This document shows, piece by piece, positions 56,731-64,000 of a stretch of DNA of 64,000 bases. This DNA is from Pseudomonas frederiksbergensis (GTDB taxonomy: Bacteria > Pseudomonadota > Gammaproteobacteria > Pseudomonadales > Pseudomonadaceae). Within the stretch, counting starts at the first letter, position 1. Each line of letters starts with the position of its first letter. Both the position numbers and the translations under genes were made by a program. The notes beneath the pieces are model-generated. The model saw only the letters and a program-made list of their open reading frames with translations. It was not told the origin of the DNA and did no database searches. The stretch is taken from the NCBI RefSeq assembly GCF_001952935.1, contig NZ_CP018319.1:3430001-3494000 (forward strand), written 5' to 3'.

Positions 56731-58518
56731 CTAACGGCAGCGGTCCATGATGGCCCCAAACCAACCAAGTATTTCGCTATGGGGATCTTGCTCAGCTAAG
56801 CGCTGCATCGTCATGTGTTTAGCTGTATTCTTGTTCAACCTCCGCTTGGCCGTTCTATCGTTTACTCCCATAGCGTTCCCCACTAAGGTGGGCACGTCGC
56901 AGGTATCAGTGAACTGTATTCGTATGTTTAGGCTCTCTTGGATCGCATCAACGTGCAGATAGTTTTCTGCTTCACGTTTGCTCGTTATAAATGCAATAGA
57001 GCCGTCGTTTCGTGCGTTTACTGCATCGGCGGTAGCTTGATACTTTGGTGGGGTGTTGGTATCTCGGTCATATATATGGACCTCTGGTTTTCCGATATTT
57101 TTTAGGTAATGCCCATTAACCCAGTCTCGAAGTGTATCTCCCCCTAGTGGTAGCAGTACTATCCTTGGGTCATTATCGAAGTCGGGTACAACGACTCCTT
57201 CAGAAGCAAGCGATGACGAAAGGTTTTTAAAAAAAGCAATATCATTGGGGCCCTCTACACAGACAATAACCTGTGCTCTACTGTCAGGTAATACGCCCAA
57301 GTCTTTTGCGATAGAGCGATACATTCCGTCTGAGCTAGAATTTATTGTTATTTCGCCTTCATGATCTCGATAAATGTGCCTGAGAGTCTCGACTGGTAGC
57401 TGTTCGGCAAGTGCCGGTACGTGTGTTGAAATTATTATCTGGCAGCCCTTTTTTTCCGCCATCTCCGAAAATGCTTCAACAAGTAATTTCTGCTTGTCAG
57501 GGTGCTGTGATGTCTCCGGTTCTTCGATTGCATAAATGACTCCCCGGTCTCGGTACTCGCGTTTTATTCTTTCTGCTTCGGCCTTGAAAAAGCTAATTAA
57601 GACTAAGCGCCTAACTCCGCTTCCTCGTTTGTTGATTGGAATATTATCCTCACCCGCTAGGGATAATTTAAATATTCCCTCCCACTTGGGGTCAGCTTTG
57701 AATTCAGGAGTTAACGATAGAGCCAGTTCAGGGTCGAGATCACTAAGGTGGCTGAGCGTGTTGTTGGCAACTGCTAGTGCTCTGTCTCTTACCTGATCTT
57801 TAACAGCTTCGAGCTGAGGTGCAATATCCTCAAGCGCCTGAGATATTGCTACTTTCATGGGGTCTTGAACTTCAGATTCTTCGTCAGTGCTAGGTCTGTC
57901 AGCTCTAAAAAGAGCGAAGTGAGGGAGGTGATTCTGGATTTTTTCTAATATTTCTTTCCCGTCTTCTTTGTTTAACGATACGTTTTGCTCTTTTAATTTG
58001 AGGTCGCCAGTTGCTATGTAAATTGCAGACCTCAGGCTGACATTGGATCTATTGTCTTCGGCTTGGATGTTCAGGGATTGCGCTAGGGATTTGAGTTCTT
58101 CATTTTTCTTAAGTAGAATTCCCTTCGCGTTTTTGGCTGACGGATGCAAGCATGTAGCTACAAAAGCCCCGGCACCTTTACCCTTGCTGAATACTCTCGA
58201 TAGAGAAAGTGTGCCCTCTGCTGTCAGCAAGTACTCTCCTGCCAAGCTTGTAGTAGAAGTAGCATCTAATACAAGCTCGTCTGGCAGCTCGTCGAAGGTG
58301 CAGGTTATTGCAACATCTTCATTCTCGCCAGCATATACGCACTTGTCTCCAGGTTCATATTTGCATAACTTATGGCCGAAAAATATACCTAAGGCATCTA
58401 ATATAGTTGTTTTTCCAACGTCGTTTCGACCAATTAGCGCGGTCATATCATTAAATGTTATTTCTTTTTGTTCTTGGTATGATCTGAAATTTTTGATTTT
58501 TAACGATTTTAATCTCAT
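56731..58518 (-). CDS. OLD-family ATPase/TOPRIM nuclease
   Basis: A 595-residue protein. An ABC-type ATPase opens with KIKNFRSYQEQKEITF and Walker A GRNDVGKTT (residues ~31-39); later come the signature-like GSGVRRLVLISFF and Walker B IYAIEEPETSQHP. The C-terminal TOPRIM domain shows VCVEGPNDIAFF and the acidic HIYDRDTNTPP. This is overcoming-lysogenization-defect (OLD) architecture, class 1 style. No UvrD helicase (GajB) adjoins, so it is not a complete Gabija system. It is placed between oriT and oriV. A DNA-nuclease defence role is inferred from the family. Confidence 0.85.
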   Translation of the reverse strand: MRLKSLKIKNFRSYQEQKEITFNDMTALIGRNDVGKTTILDALGIFFGHKLCKYEPGDKCVYAGENEDVAITCTFDELPDELVLDATSTTSLAGEYLLTAEGTLSLSRVFSKGKGAGAFVATCLHPSAKNAKGILLKKNEELKSLAQSLNIQAEDNRSNVSLRSAIYIATGDLKLKEQNVSLNKEDGKEILEKIQNHLPHFALFRADRPSTDEESEVQDPMKVAISQALEDIAPQLEAVKDQVRDRALAVANNTLSHLSDLDPELALSLTPEFKADPKWEGIFKLSLAGEDNIPINKRGSGVRRLVLISFFKAEAERIKREYRDRGVIYAIEEPETSQHPDKQKLLVEAFSEMAEKKGCQIIISTHVPALAEQLPVETLRHIYRDHEGEITINSSSDGMYRSIAKDLGVLPDSRAQVIVCVEGPNDIAFFKNLSSSLASEGVVVPDFDNDPRIVLLPLGGDTLRDWVNGHYLKNIGKPEVHIYDRDTNTPPKYQATADAVNARNDGSIAFITSKREAENYLHVDAIQESLNIRIQFTDTCDVPTLVGNAMGVNDRTAKRRLNKNTAKHMTMQRLAEQDPHSEILGWFGAIMDRCR

Positions 58519-58993
58519 AACTATTCCATGTTTGTTGAGTAACTAATGATTGTAATAACGGGCTGGCCGGGCAGGTTTTGCTTAATGACGATAGCTAAAA
58601 GCCACTGATCTGTCGAAGGTACGAGCGTAGTCAGCACTTCAACGTAGGTAAGGGGGCGTGCTCAAGAGCAACAAGCATTTACGTACAAGATATTCGATTT
58701 TTTTTGGCCGTGAGGGGATCACTTTCAGTTAGCTCATCACCATCAGCGATTTGTAGGAGTCGCGACCTCGTTGTCACTGTGCGCACTGCGCAGCTGTCGC
58801 GACCCAGGTTACGCTCGGTTTAGTACGTATTCGGTAATGAGGGCGGAGCTCTGTGTCAGATCTTTCTGTCTCGTACTGCAGCTACTTGTTTTTTCTATCC
58901 GAAAAAAACTAAAAGAAAGTTACAAGAGGGGGAGGTGGGTGAGCTGAAGCCCTTGCAATCTAAGGGCTCCAGCGCCGTCGACGGAGATAGGGT
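58519..58993. other. Gene-free region between the OLD gene and the iterons
   Basis: About 475 nt with no convincing gene. It includes an AT-rich patch with a T run (58690-58708) and two copies of GTCGCGACC near 58765 and 58796 around a GC-rich palindromic stretch TGTGCGCACTGCGCA. It likely belongs to the replication-origin region and the OLD promoter. Confidence 0.4.
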
Positions 58994-59131
58994 GGGAGCG
59001 ATTTCACGTCCTTCGGGACCGATATCACGCTCTGCCGGGATCGATTTCACGTTGTCCGTTGTGGATAAGTCCTGCTTTTCCCAGCAATTACTGGCTGCGG
59101 TCAGATACGTATTTTGGGAGCGATTTCACGC
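58994..59131 (+). repeat. Four iterons of a candidate replication origin (oriV)
   Basis: Four 16-bp direct repeats of consensus GGGANCGATWTCACGY lie at 58994-59009, 59015-59030, 59037-59052 and 59116-59131. The first three are spaced 21 and 22 bp, two helical turns, typical of Rep-binding iterons. A consensus DnaA box lies between the third and fourth. The repA gene is about 1.6 kb away on the minus strand. Confidence 0.72.
59060..59068 (-). promoter_or_regulatory. DnaA box in the candidate oriV
   Basis: TGTGGATAA is the exact reverse complement of the consensus DnaA box TTATCCACA, located 8 nt after the third iteron. The combination of iterons and a DnaA box is the usual layout of a theta-type plasmid origin. 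Confidence 0.68.
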
Positions 59132-59370
59132 GCACGATTCTGGAGCGGGGGGCGTGTTTGGGCAGATCAACCAAAGTGCCTTTACAGACGCTCAAGTCTT
59201 GCATTCGTCCAAAAAAGTGAGCTACCGTCGTCGTTGCGCTAGTGCGGCGCATTGAAACCCGAGAGGGACGCACTGCTGTCCTGATGGCTCTGCATAGTTG
59301 AAATTCTTTTTCACTGCGAGCCGATTTTTACCACCGTAAGGTGCCCGTAGTGGGCGTCAAGGGGCGAAAT

Positions 59371-60597
59371 ATGGCGATTTCTTTGATTCGCAGTCTCACT
59401 GCTTCTGTCATTCGTAACGTATCGGCGTTAAAGCGCGATGCCAAACGTCTTCAAAAGCACTCCCAACTCGTATTTGGAACAGAGTACCCGCTCAAGGTTT
59501 GCCAGCATGCAGTGGCCGTTTCGCGCGGGTTCCGTTCGCTCGCTGATGTCGAAAACCTAGCTCACCGCCTTGGCATGGATAAAGAAGCGCCTTTCTGGAC
59601 GATTCTTGGCCGCAACGATACGCACCAGGATGTACTAAATGCGCTGTATCGGTTGAACCTTGAATATACGGAGAACGGCCCCGTAGTGTTCACTGGCGGG
59701 CAGATACACTCGGTGCTTCCGGCTCTGGTTCTTTTTCTTGAGCAAATGAGCCTCAAAAAACTGCCAGGCCTAATCCTTGTGGAGACAGAGGCTCCCTCAA
59801 TTCAGGACACGTTCATCTTCGATGGAATTAAGAAGCTTGGGGTTGAGGAGGTGCTTGAAGGGTTCCGTTCGTTAGACTTGCGCGACCGGAATCTTCCAGT
59901 ATCGCTTAGCACCGAAGCCAGGTGGTGGGCCAAAGCGATCACCGATGTACTGCCGAAAGATCTACAGACCGCGCTGCAGCAGAGTGGGTGGGAAGCAGGG
60001 CTGGAAGTTAGCGCTTACGAGAACGCCAAATCGCGTAATCAGGTACATAACTCAAAAGATTTTGAGGTCATCCCGTTCTATTCGGTGAAAGAGGCTGCAT
60101 TCCAACTCGCCTTAGGAAAATCATGGCCACTATGGATAAGCGAAGATGCTGCGCGGCAGACCTCTGCAATCGGTGCATGTCCGCCAGAACTTCATAAGGA
60201 ATCAAAGGACATCGTACTTGACCTTATTAAGGCATTGGATAGTCGCAATTTCGGGCTCGGGGTGTCGAGCGAGCACGAAAGTCGGTGGCGCCCATACGTC
60301 GTTCTCTTCTCAAGAAACGATCCGGCCAGCGAGGTGCTTGCAGGCGTAGTCCGCTCGTACTTCTCTTGGCGACAGAGTCGAGACCAGCGCTCGCCCGTGC
60401 TTTACGTGTCCGACGGAGCTACACCCTATGCGCCTCGGTTCCTATGCTTCGGTGAGCATACCGCAGTGGTAAACGGCCTCGACTCTATTCCTGTGGGCGA
60501 TGGTCCCGGGGAGTTTTTCGGATACAAAAATGCACTGAAGGTGGTGGGTACTCCGGATGGACTTCAGTACATGGGCAAGCGAGTCCCATTGGTGTAA
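59371..60597 (+). CDS. Plasmid-type protein of unknown function
   Basis: A 408-residue protein. The N-terminal ~60 residues (SALKRDAKRLQKHS, then AVSRGFRSLADVE) resemble the short helical module common at the start of plasmid-borne proteins annotated as glyoxalase superfamily-related. The rest has alternating beta/alpha segments such as PGLILVETEAPSIQD, without a motif I can name. GGGG precedes ATG 59371. It sits between the iterons and repA, convergent with repA, so a role in plasmid maintenance is possible but unproven. Confidence 0.62.
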   Translation: MAISLIRSLTASVIRNVSALKRDAKRLQKHSQLVFGTEYPLKVCQHAVAVSRGFRSLADVENLAHRLGMDKEAPFWTILGRNDTHQDVLNALYRLNLEYTENGPVVFTGGQIHSVLPALVLFLEQMSLKKLPGLILVETEAPSIQDTFIFDGIKKLGVEEVLEGFRSLDLRDRNLPVSLSTEARWWAKAITDVLPKDLQTALQQSGWEAGLEVSAYENAKSRNQVHNSKDFEVIPFYSVKEAAFQLALGKSWPLWISEDAARQTSAIGACPPELHKESKDIVLDLIKALDSRNFGLGVSSEHESRWRPYVVLFSRNDPASEVLAGVVRSYFSWRQSRDQRSPVLYVSDGATPYAPRFLCFGEHTAVVNGLDSIPVGDGPGEFFGYKNALKVVGTPDGLQYMGKRVPLV

Positions 60598-60618
60598 GTG
60601 TCGTCCCGGTAGTCGGCG

Positions 60619-60651
60619 CAATGTGTCCATCTCATTGAGGTGGACACATTG
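60619..60651. terminator. Hairpin between convergent genes
   Basis: An 11-bp perfect inverted repeat (CAATGTGTCCA / TGGACACATTG) extends inward with further pairing (TCTCA / TGAGG, one mismatch). It lies between the stops of the 408-residue gene and repA and probably ends transcription from both sides. Confidence 0.68.
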
Positions 60652-60694
60652 ATAGCTCCTGCAAGCGGATCGTCAGACGCCATCATCTGAACTG

Positions 60695-61630
60695 CTATTT
60701 CGTATGCGCTAGGGCTGCATTTTTATCCGGTGGTATATGTAGCTGGGCGGGAGTCAGTTTGACGTGCTCACGGTAGATCTCCACATGGGGGCGGGCCTCT
60801 GGGTAGAACAACAGGGCTTCGTCGAGACGCCTAATAAAAATTTTCTTGAAATCACGAGCGCCTTGCTTGTCCGTTGCGTAATTGGCACCAAATTGCCTAC
60901 GCAAACTTGAGATCGGAATCTTGATTTCTGTTCTTTTAGATTTCCGTAACGTGTACATCCTGTAGACAAGCCAGACGTAGATATCCATAGCTAGCGGGGA
61001 ATGTCTCAGGCTTTGCAACGCTTCCATTTTCAGCGGAACCGGGGCGCTCATGATTGCATCGAAGAAGTCTGTACTTAGTGTGAGAGTGCTCTCCCATTTC
61101 TCGCAGTCTAGTGCTCTAGCATCCCAAAAGAAAAACGCTTGCTTTGCTACAATCATATTTTCAATTGTGACTGCGCCGCTGTTGCTTCCAGTGACTGAAA
61201 TCACCGATCTTACCAGCCTTAATGTCTGCTCTTTAAGTTTGCTGATGTATCGACCGTCGTTATGCAGTCCCAATTTTTTAAGGAAGGCCGACTGTGATTT
61301 ACCCAGCCCTATCACGGGGCTTTGGGTTTTGACTGCTTCGGTACAAATCCAAGCCAGTAGCAATCTCGGTAAGCTTCCATACGGCACTCCGATATGTGGA
61401 GGTGCCGAAATCGACAACTTCAGCCATTCCGTACCGCGTTCAAAATAATGAATACCAGGATCGCTATGAGGAAACGTTGCTTGTACTAGAAAACGGGTCG
61501 TGAACGCTGTCGGGCCCGGTTTCGTTCTCTGAGTAGCTTCCATACGAGTTGCGTCATTCATCATGCGGAGCAAGCGGGGGTTAAGCTCCCAAGATATTTC
61601 ATCCAGAGCATTGTCTTTGGCGAGGCTCAT
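60695..61630 (-). CDS. repA: Plasmid replication initiator RepA
   Basis: A 311-residue protein of the plasmid RepA_C family (IncW-like and related broad-host-range replicons). Diagnostic stretches are HIGVPYGSLPRLLLAWICTE, KSQSAFLKKLGL and ALQSLRHSPLAMDIYVWL, forming winged-helix domains that bind iterons. GAGG precedes ATG 61630. It is 8 nt downstream of the AlpA-like gene, likely one operon. Its presence shows that this region descends from a plasmid. Confidence 0.9.
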   Translation of the reverse strand: MSLAKDNALDEISWELNPRLLRMMNDATRMEATQRTKPGPTAFTTRFLVQATFPHSDPGIHYFERGTEWLKLSISAPPHIGVPYGSLPRLLLAWICTEAVKTQSPVIGLGKSQSAFLKKLGLHNDGRYISKLKEQTLRLVRSVISVTGSNSGAVTIENMIVAKQAFFFWDARALDCEKWESTLTLSTDFFDAIMSAPVPLKMEALQSLRHSPLAMDIYVWLVYRMYTLRKSKRTEIKIPISSLRRQFGANYATDKQGARDFKKIFIRRLDEALLFYPEARPHVEIYREHVKLTPAQLHIPPDKNAALAHTK

Positions 61631-61637
61631 TGTTACC

Positions 61638-61859
61638 TCAGCGCACAGCTTGCGTTAGTCGTAGCTCACATTTACGGCTTAACCACGCTGACACCTCCGC
61701 CTCAATCCAACCGACGGCTCTCCTACCTAGTGGTACTGGTCTTGGAAAGCTTCCGTTGTTTATCAGGAAGTAGATCCCTGACTTAGTCAGACCGGTACGC
61801 TTTTCAACCTGTGGCCTACGGAGAATTACAATCGCGTTTGGATCGTTGCTCTGTTCCAT
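61638..61859 (-). CDS. alpA: AlpA-family excisionase-like regulator
   Basis: A 73-residue MerR-like winged-helix protein: ILRRPQVEKRTGLTKSGIYF (HTH), then PRPVPLGRRAVGWIEAEV, the AlpA signature. ATG 61859 has GAGG at good spacing. AlpA-type proteins act as transcription regulators or excisionases of mobile elements; upstream of repA it may regulate replication. Confidence 0.88.
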   Translation of the reverse strand: MEQSNDPNAIVILRRPQVEKRTGLTKSGIYFLINNGSFPRPVPLGRRAVGWIEAEVSAWLSRKCELRLTQAVR

Positions 61860-62115
61860 GCTCAACCTCACTGAACTGCTATGAACTGTCGGATGACCAT
61901 AAGCAGGTGGGTTGTTTTGAGAGAGAACGAGTTACCTAGGTTTCTTGTTTCTTGGAGAGGGTCGCACTGAGGGCGCGACCAGCCATGAGGACGCCATCGA
62001 GGTGACAGCTCAGCACCTTGGATTTATTGGCCCCGCGATCTTGTCCCTACCTGACCCTACAAACTTGGGAATGGCCTGTCGCCATGCTCGCAGGCAACCG
62101 ATCTAGGCCCGAAAT

Positions 62116-62158
62116 CTCTTGTGAACGCTTGTAGAACCTTATTGACGCTTGTGGAATC
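62116..62158 (+). repeat. Short direct repeats upstream of alpA-repA
   Basis: ACGCTTGTAGAACC (62125-62138) and ACGCTTGTGGAATC (62145-62158) are spaced 20 bp, with a degenerate relative CTCTTGTGAAC at 62116-62126. They could be operator or secondary Rep/AlpA sites. They differ from the oriV iterons. The rest of the 61860-62478 gap holds no convincing gene. Confidence 0.45.
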
Positions 62159-62233
62159 GTTATTTATGGTTGTCCTCAGTGACTGTATCTAGTGGAACCC
62201 GCAGGTTAGGTCTCTCAACCAGACCCGCAAAAG

Positions 62234-62260
62234 AAAACCGCCCCTCAGGCGGTTTTTTTT
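62234..62260 (+). terminator. Intrinsic terminator
   Basis: AAAACCGCC, loop CCTCA, GGCGGTTTTTTTT on the plus strand. No plus-strand gene directly precedes it, so it may be a relic of a gene lost at the element edge. Confidence 0.85.
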
Positions 62261-62478
62261 GCCTCGATTTGGAGTGGCTAGGCGAGCACAAGTACAGTAA
62301 GCGTCTAGCCAAGTCACCTACTTGATCCCAGCCGTAAGGGCGATGTTGTCCACCTAAAAAATAGGCGACATCATCGGCCTTAATGCTGGGATTTAGAAGA
62401 TGTGTTCTCTTGTCCCTTACAATAGGCCTAGTTCGTCGTAAGCCATGAACCCCGTGGTGCCCATGCGAGCCATAGAAC

Positions 62479-63180
62479 TCAATCACCTCGACGGAAAGCT
62501 TCCTCGGCTGGTAACAGGGGAATCTTCACAGGTCTGGACATGTCGACGCTAAAACTCTTGAGCTTGAGATTACGGCTGTTTGCTTTGGACACCTCGGGGT
62601 AGCTCTTTTGAGTCCAGGCATTCCACGCAGCCACGCCCATCGCCATTTGCAGCGAGTAATCGAGGGAGTTGAATCCGGGGATAAAGGGTTCGTCAGACTT
62701 GAGGTTGCGGTAATACAGCGCTACCGCCGCCTCGTTCACCCTGCATCCGGCCAATCGCTCGTAGGTTTCATTATTCACGTCGGAAAGTTTAACTGCTTTC
62801 AAGCAACTGTCTTGAGGACTTGGGTTGAAGCCCGGCCCGGGCTCTCCCCGAGTGTCCATGGCACGGCTATGACAGCTCATACAGCTGGAAAGCGGGCTGT
62901 CGACCGGCCCATTCATACGGCCTAAATAGCCCATCTGATCGTCTGGGGCACGGTTCGCGAAAATTGCCTTGGCTTCTGGGTTGATCCAGCTCTCCTCAGG
63001 GCGCTTGCCTGCCTGGTAGTCGGCGTAAGTTAGGTTTGGGGAATTTCCCCATTCTAGACCCACGGGAATCAGGTTATCCCAGTAACTGGCGGCGTTTCGA
63101 TCGCCGTTGAATACGAATGTACCGAATACCCAGCCGCTGTGGGTGGCATCACCCTGTTCCTTTGTAAGCGTCCAGCGAAG
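62479..63180 (-). pseudogene. 5'-truncated c-type cytochrome gene
   Basis: The open reading continues from 63180 (LRWTLTKEQGDATHSGWVFG) down to the stop at 62479, giving about 233 codons. An in-frame TGA directly precedes at 63181-63183, where homology to an intact start is absent. A heme c motif CMSCH and typical cytochrome text (SPLSSCMSCHSRAMDTRG) are present. Internal GTG 63063 could start a shorter protein but lacks a signal peptide. The gene has evidently lost its N-terminal part, most likely at a rearrangement junction near 63,180. Confidence 0.7.
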
Positions 63181-63296
63181 TCACCTTCCTAACGCCTGCG
63201 CAGCGGGCATGAGTGCCTAGCTACATAAATGCGTCATCTGTCGACCGAAGGCGACTGGACTACCAATCGCCAAGGGTCGATTTTTCGCAGATGCAG

Positions 63297-63806
63297 CTAG
63301 CGAAGCGCACGACACTCAAGATCCTTGAGGTCGGTCAGATCTACCAACTGCTTGCGCATAGGCACGCATGCCAATTGGAGCCCGGAGGGGGAGTTGTAAA
63401 CAGCTTGGGCGCTTCCGGTGAAGCCACAGCGCTGATAAAAATTTTCAGCATTCAGCGTGGCTTCAAGGTGGATCTCAGCAAGTCCCGCCTTTCGTGCTAA
63501 ATGCTCAAGATGAGTGACCATCTTTTTACCTATGCCTTGGCCCATGAACTTGGGTAACACGAAGATTGCCTCCAGTTCCCCGCTCTGGAGATTTATCAGC
63601 CCTGTAGCCACAGGAAGTCCATTGACGCACGCCAAGTGATAATCTTCTTCCACCCAGGATCTGTATTTATCCGTGAGTGGAACGCAAGTCCAAGCCACCA
63701 CTTGAGCATTCGTGTAAACGGTGCTGCATTGGTTCTGAATTGCCTGAAAGCGGATATCGAATGCTGCCTCAGCATCACAACGCTCGGCTCGACGAATCTG
63801 CAACAT
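63297..63806 (-). CDS. GNAT-family N-acetyltransferase
   Basis: A 169-residue GNAT with the acetyl-CoA site VLPKFMGQGIGKKMVTHLE and the late motif LNAENFYQRCGF. ATG 63806 follows AGGAGAG. The substrate is unknown. It lies between the truncated cytochrome gene and a terminator at the window end. Confidence 0.85.
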   Translation of the reverse strand: MLQIRRAERCDAEAAFDIRFQAIQNQCSTVYTNAQVVAWTCVPLTDKYRSWVEEDYHLACVNGLPVATGLINLQSGELEAIFVLPKFMGQGIGKKMVTHLEHLARKAGLAEIHLEATLNAENFYQRCGFTGSAQAVYNSPSGLQLACVPMRKQLVDLTDLKDLECRALR

Positions 63807-63845
63807 CTTCACTCTCCTGAGATAGGCCATTCTGAACGGAGAATG

Positions 63846-63876
63846 AAAAAGCCCCGTCCATTCCTGGCGGGGCTTT
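63846..63876 (-). terminator. Terminator of the gene entering from the right
   Basis: On the minus strand, AAAGCCCCG, loop CCAGGAATGGA, CGGGGCTTT continues with TTCATTC. It is positioned just after the partial gene's stop and just upstream of the acetyltransferase start. Confidence 0.8.
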
Positions 63877-63910
63877 AGTCAATGCACCTAGTACCTACGC
63901 GCGCATCACC

Positions 63911-64000
63911 TTATGGCCCGCCAAAGGCGGTCATCAAGGTGTGCATCATGTTCAGTCGGTAGGTAATAGTCATTGATTTATAGTCGGGGGATTTATCTCG
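63911..64000 (-). CDS. 3' end of an unidentified gene (partial)
   Basis: The last 29 codons of a minus-strand gene running into the window from the right. They end with residues SMTITYRLNMMHTLMTAFGG-P and stop TAA at 63911-63913. A terminator follows at 63846-63876, which supports a genuine gene end. The fragment is too short to identify. Confidence 0.55.
   Translation of the reverse strand, partial: RDKSPDYKSMTITYRLNMMHTLMTAFGGP

Noticed and set aside
56508..56799. Overlapping frames of 86-90 codons in the GC-rich repeat tract
   Set aside because: Both strands are open because of composition; no ribosome site or homology.
58935..59255. 106-codon plus-strand frame over the iterons
   Set aside because: It is produced by the repeated iteron sequence and has no good ribosome site.
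62160..62486. 108-codon minus-strand frame
   Set aside because: It runs through an intrinsic terminator hairpin and shows no family; possibly a remnant but not supportable as a gene.

Overview
The window reads as two joined pieces of a Pseudomonas genome, most likely of the P. fluorescens group. The rRNA sequences, the Pseudomonas-type REP palindromes, the MksF-MksE-MksB condensin operon and the HolD-RimI pair all support this. Positions 1 to about 33,340 are ordinary GC-rich chromosome. From about 33,400 to at least 62,200 the DNA is visibly AT-richer in places, dominated by unknown genes, and carries plasmid functions. This is a mobile element, probably an integrated or captured plasmid.

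Chromosomal part. It opens with the 3' end of an rrn operon (23S lacking its first ~220 nt, then 5S and a terminator). Next come two half-size PqiA/LetA proteins and a six-MCE-domain PqiB/LetB protein (envelope lipid transport), the MksBEF condensin operon on the minus strand, holD-rimI (replisome psi subunit and ribosomal N-acetyltransferase), a beta-carbonic anhydrase and a SET-domain protein. Transporters follow (AtoE-like, MHS-family MFS, LysE, Fsr-like), then a PseH-like acetyltransferase, a BdlA-like PAS chemoreceptor, a flavin reductase-like protein, an AraC regulator, D-Ala-D-Ala ligase, gamma-glutamyltransferase, a tRNA-Met and a membrane chemoreceptor.

Mobile part. 33.6-37.8 kb is a run of small orphan genes, including an SH3-like exported protein, a lipoprotein and a probable GH75-type (chitosanase-fold) hydrolase without a signal peptide. 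38.1-41.6 kb is a tight operon of a 42-codon ORF, a GHKL ATPase and a 717-residue protein with two phosphoribosyltransferase-like loops; I know no described system with this composition. 42.5-47.7 kb encodes a 1711-residue STAND-like P-loop NTPase. 47.9-56.4 kb is the transfer region: a lone DotA/TraY protein with an ExcA-like exclusion protein, a MOBP relaxase, a MobC/NikA-like accessory protein and a candidate oriT. Beside the oriT lies a striking array of fifteen units with an 11-bp period. An OLD-family nuclease (56.7-58.5 kb) is followed by a probable oriV (four 16-bp iterons plus a consensus DnaA box near 59.0 kb), an unknown plasmid-type protein, repA and an alpA-like regulator.

How it fits together. 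The element has replication, mobilisation and exclusion modules and at least three candidate anti-phage or anti-plasmid genes or operons (GHKL-PRTase, giant NTPase, OLD), but no recognisable integrase, ParA or full type IV secretion system. It looks like a mobilisable plasmid backbone loaded with defence-type cargo. Its right side ends near a cytochrome c gene whose 5' part is missing, a GNAT acetyltransferase and a partial gene at the window edge.
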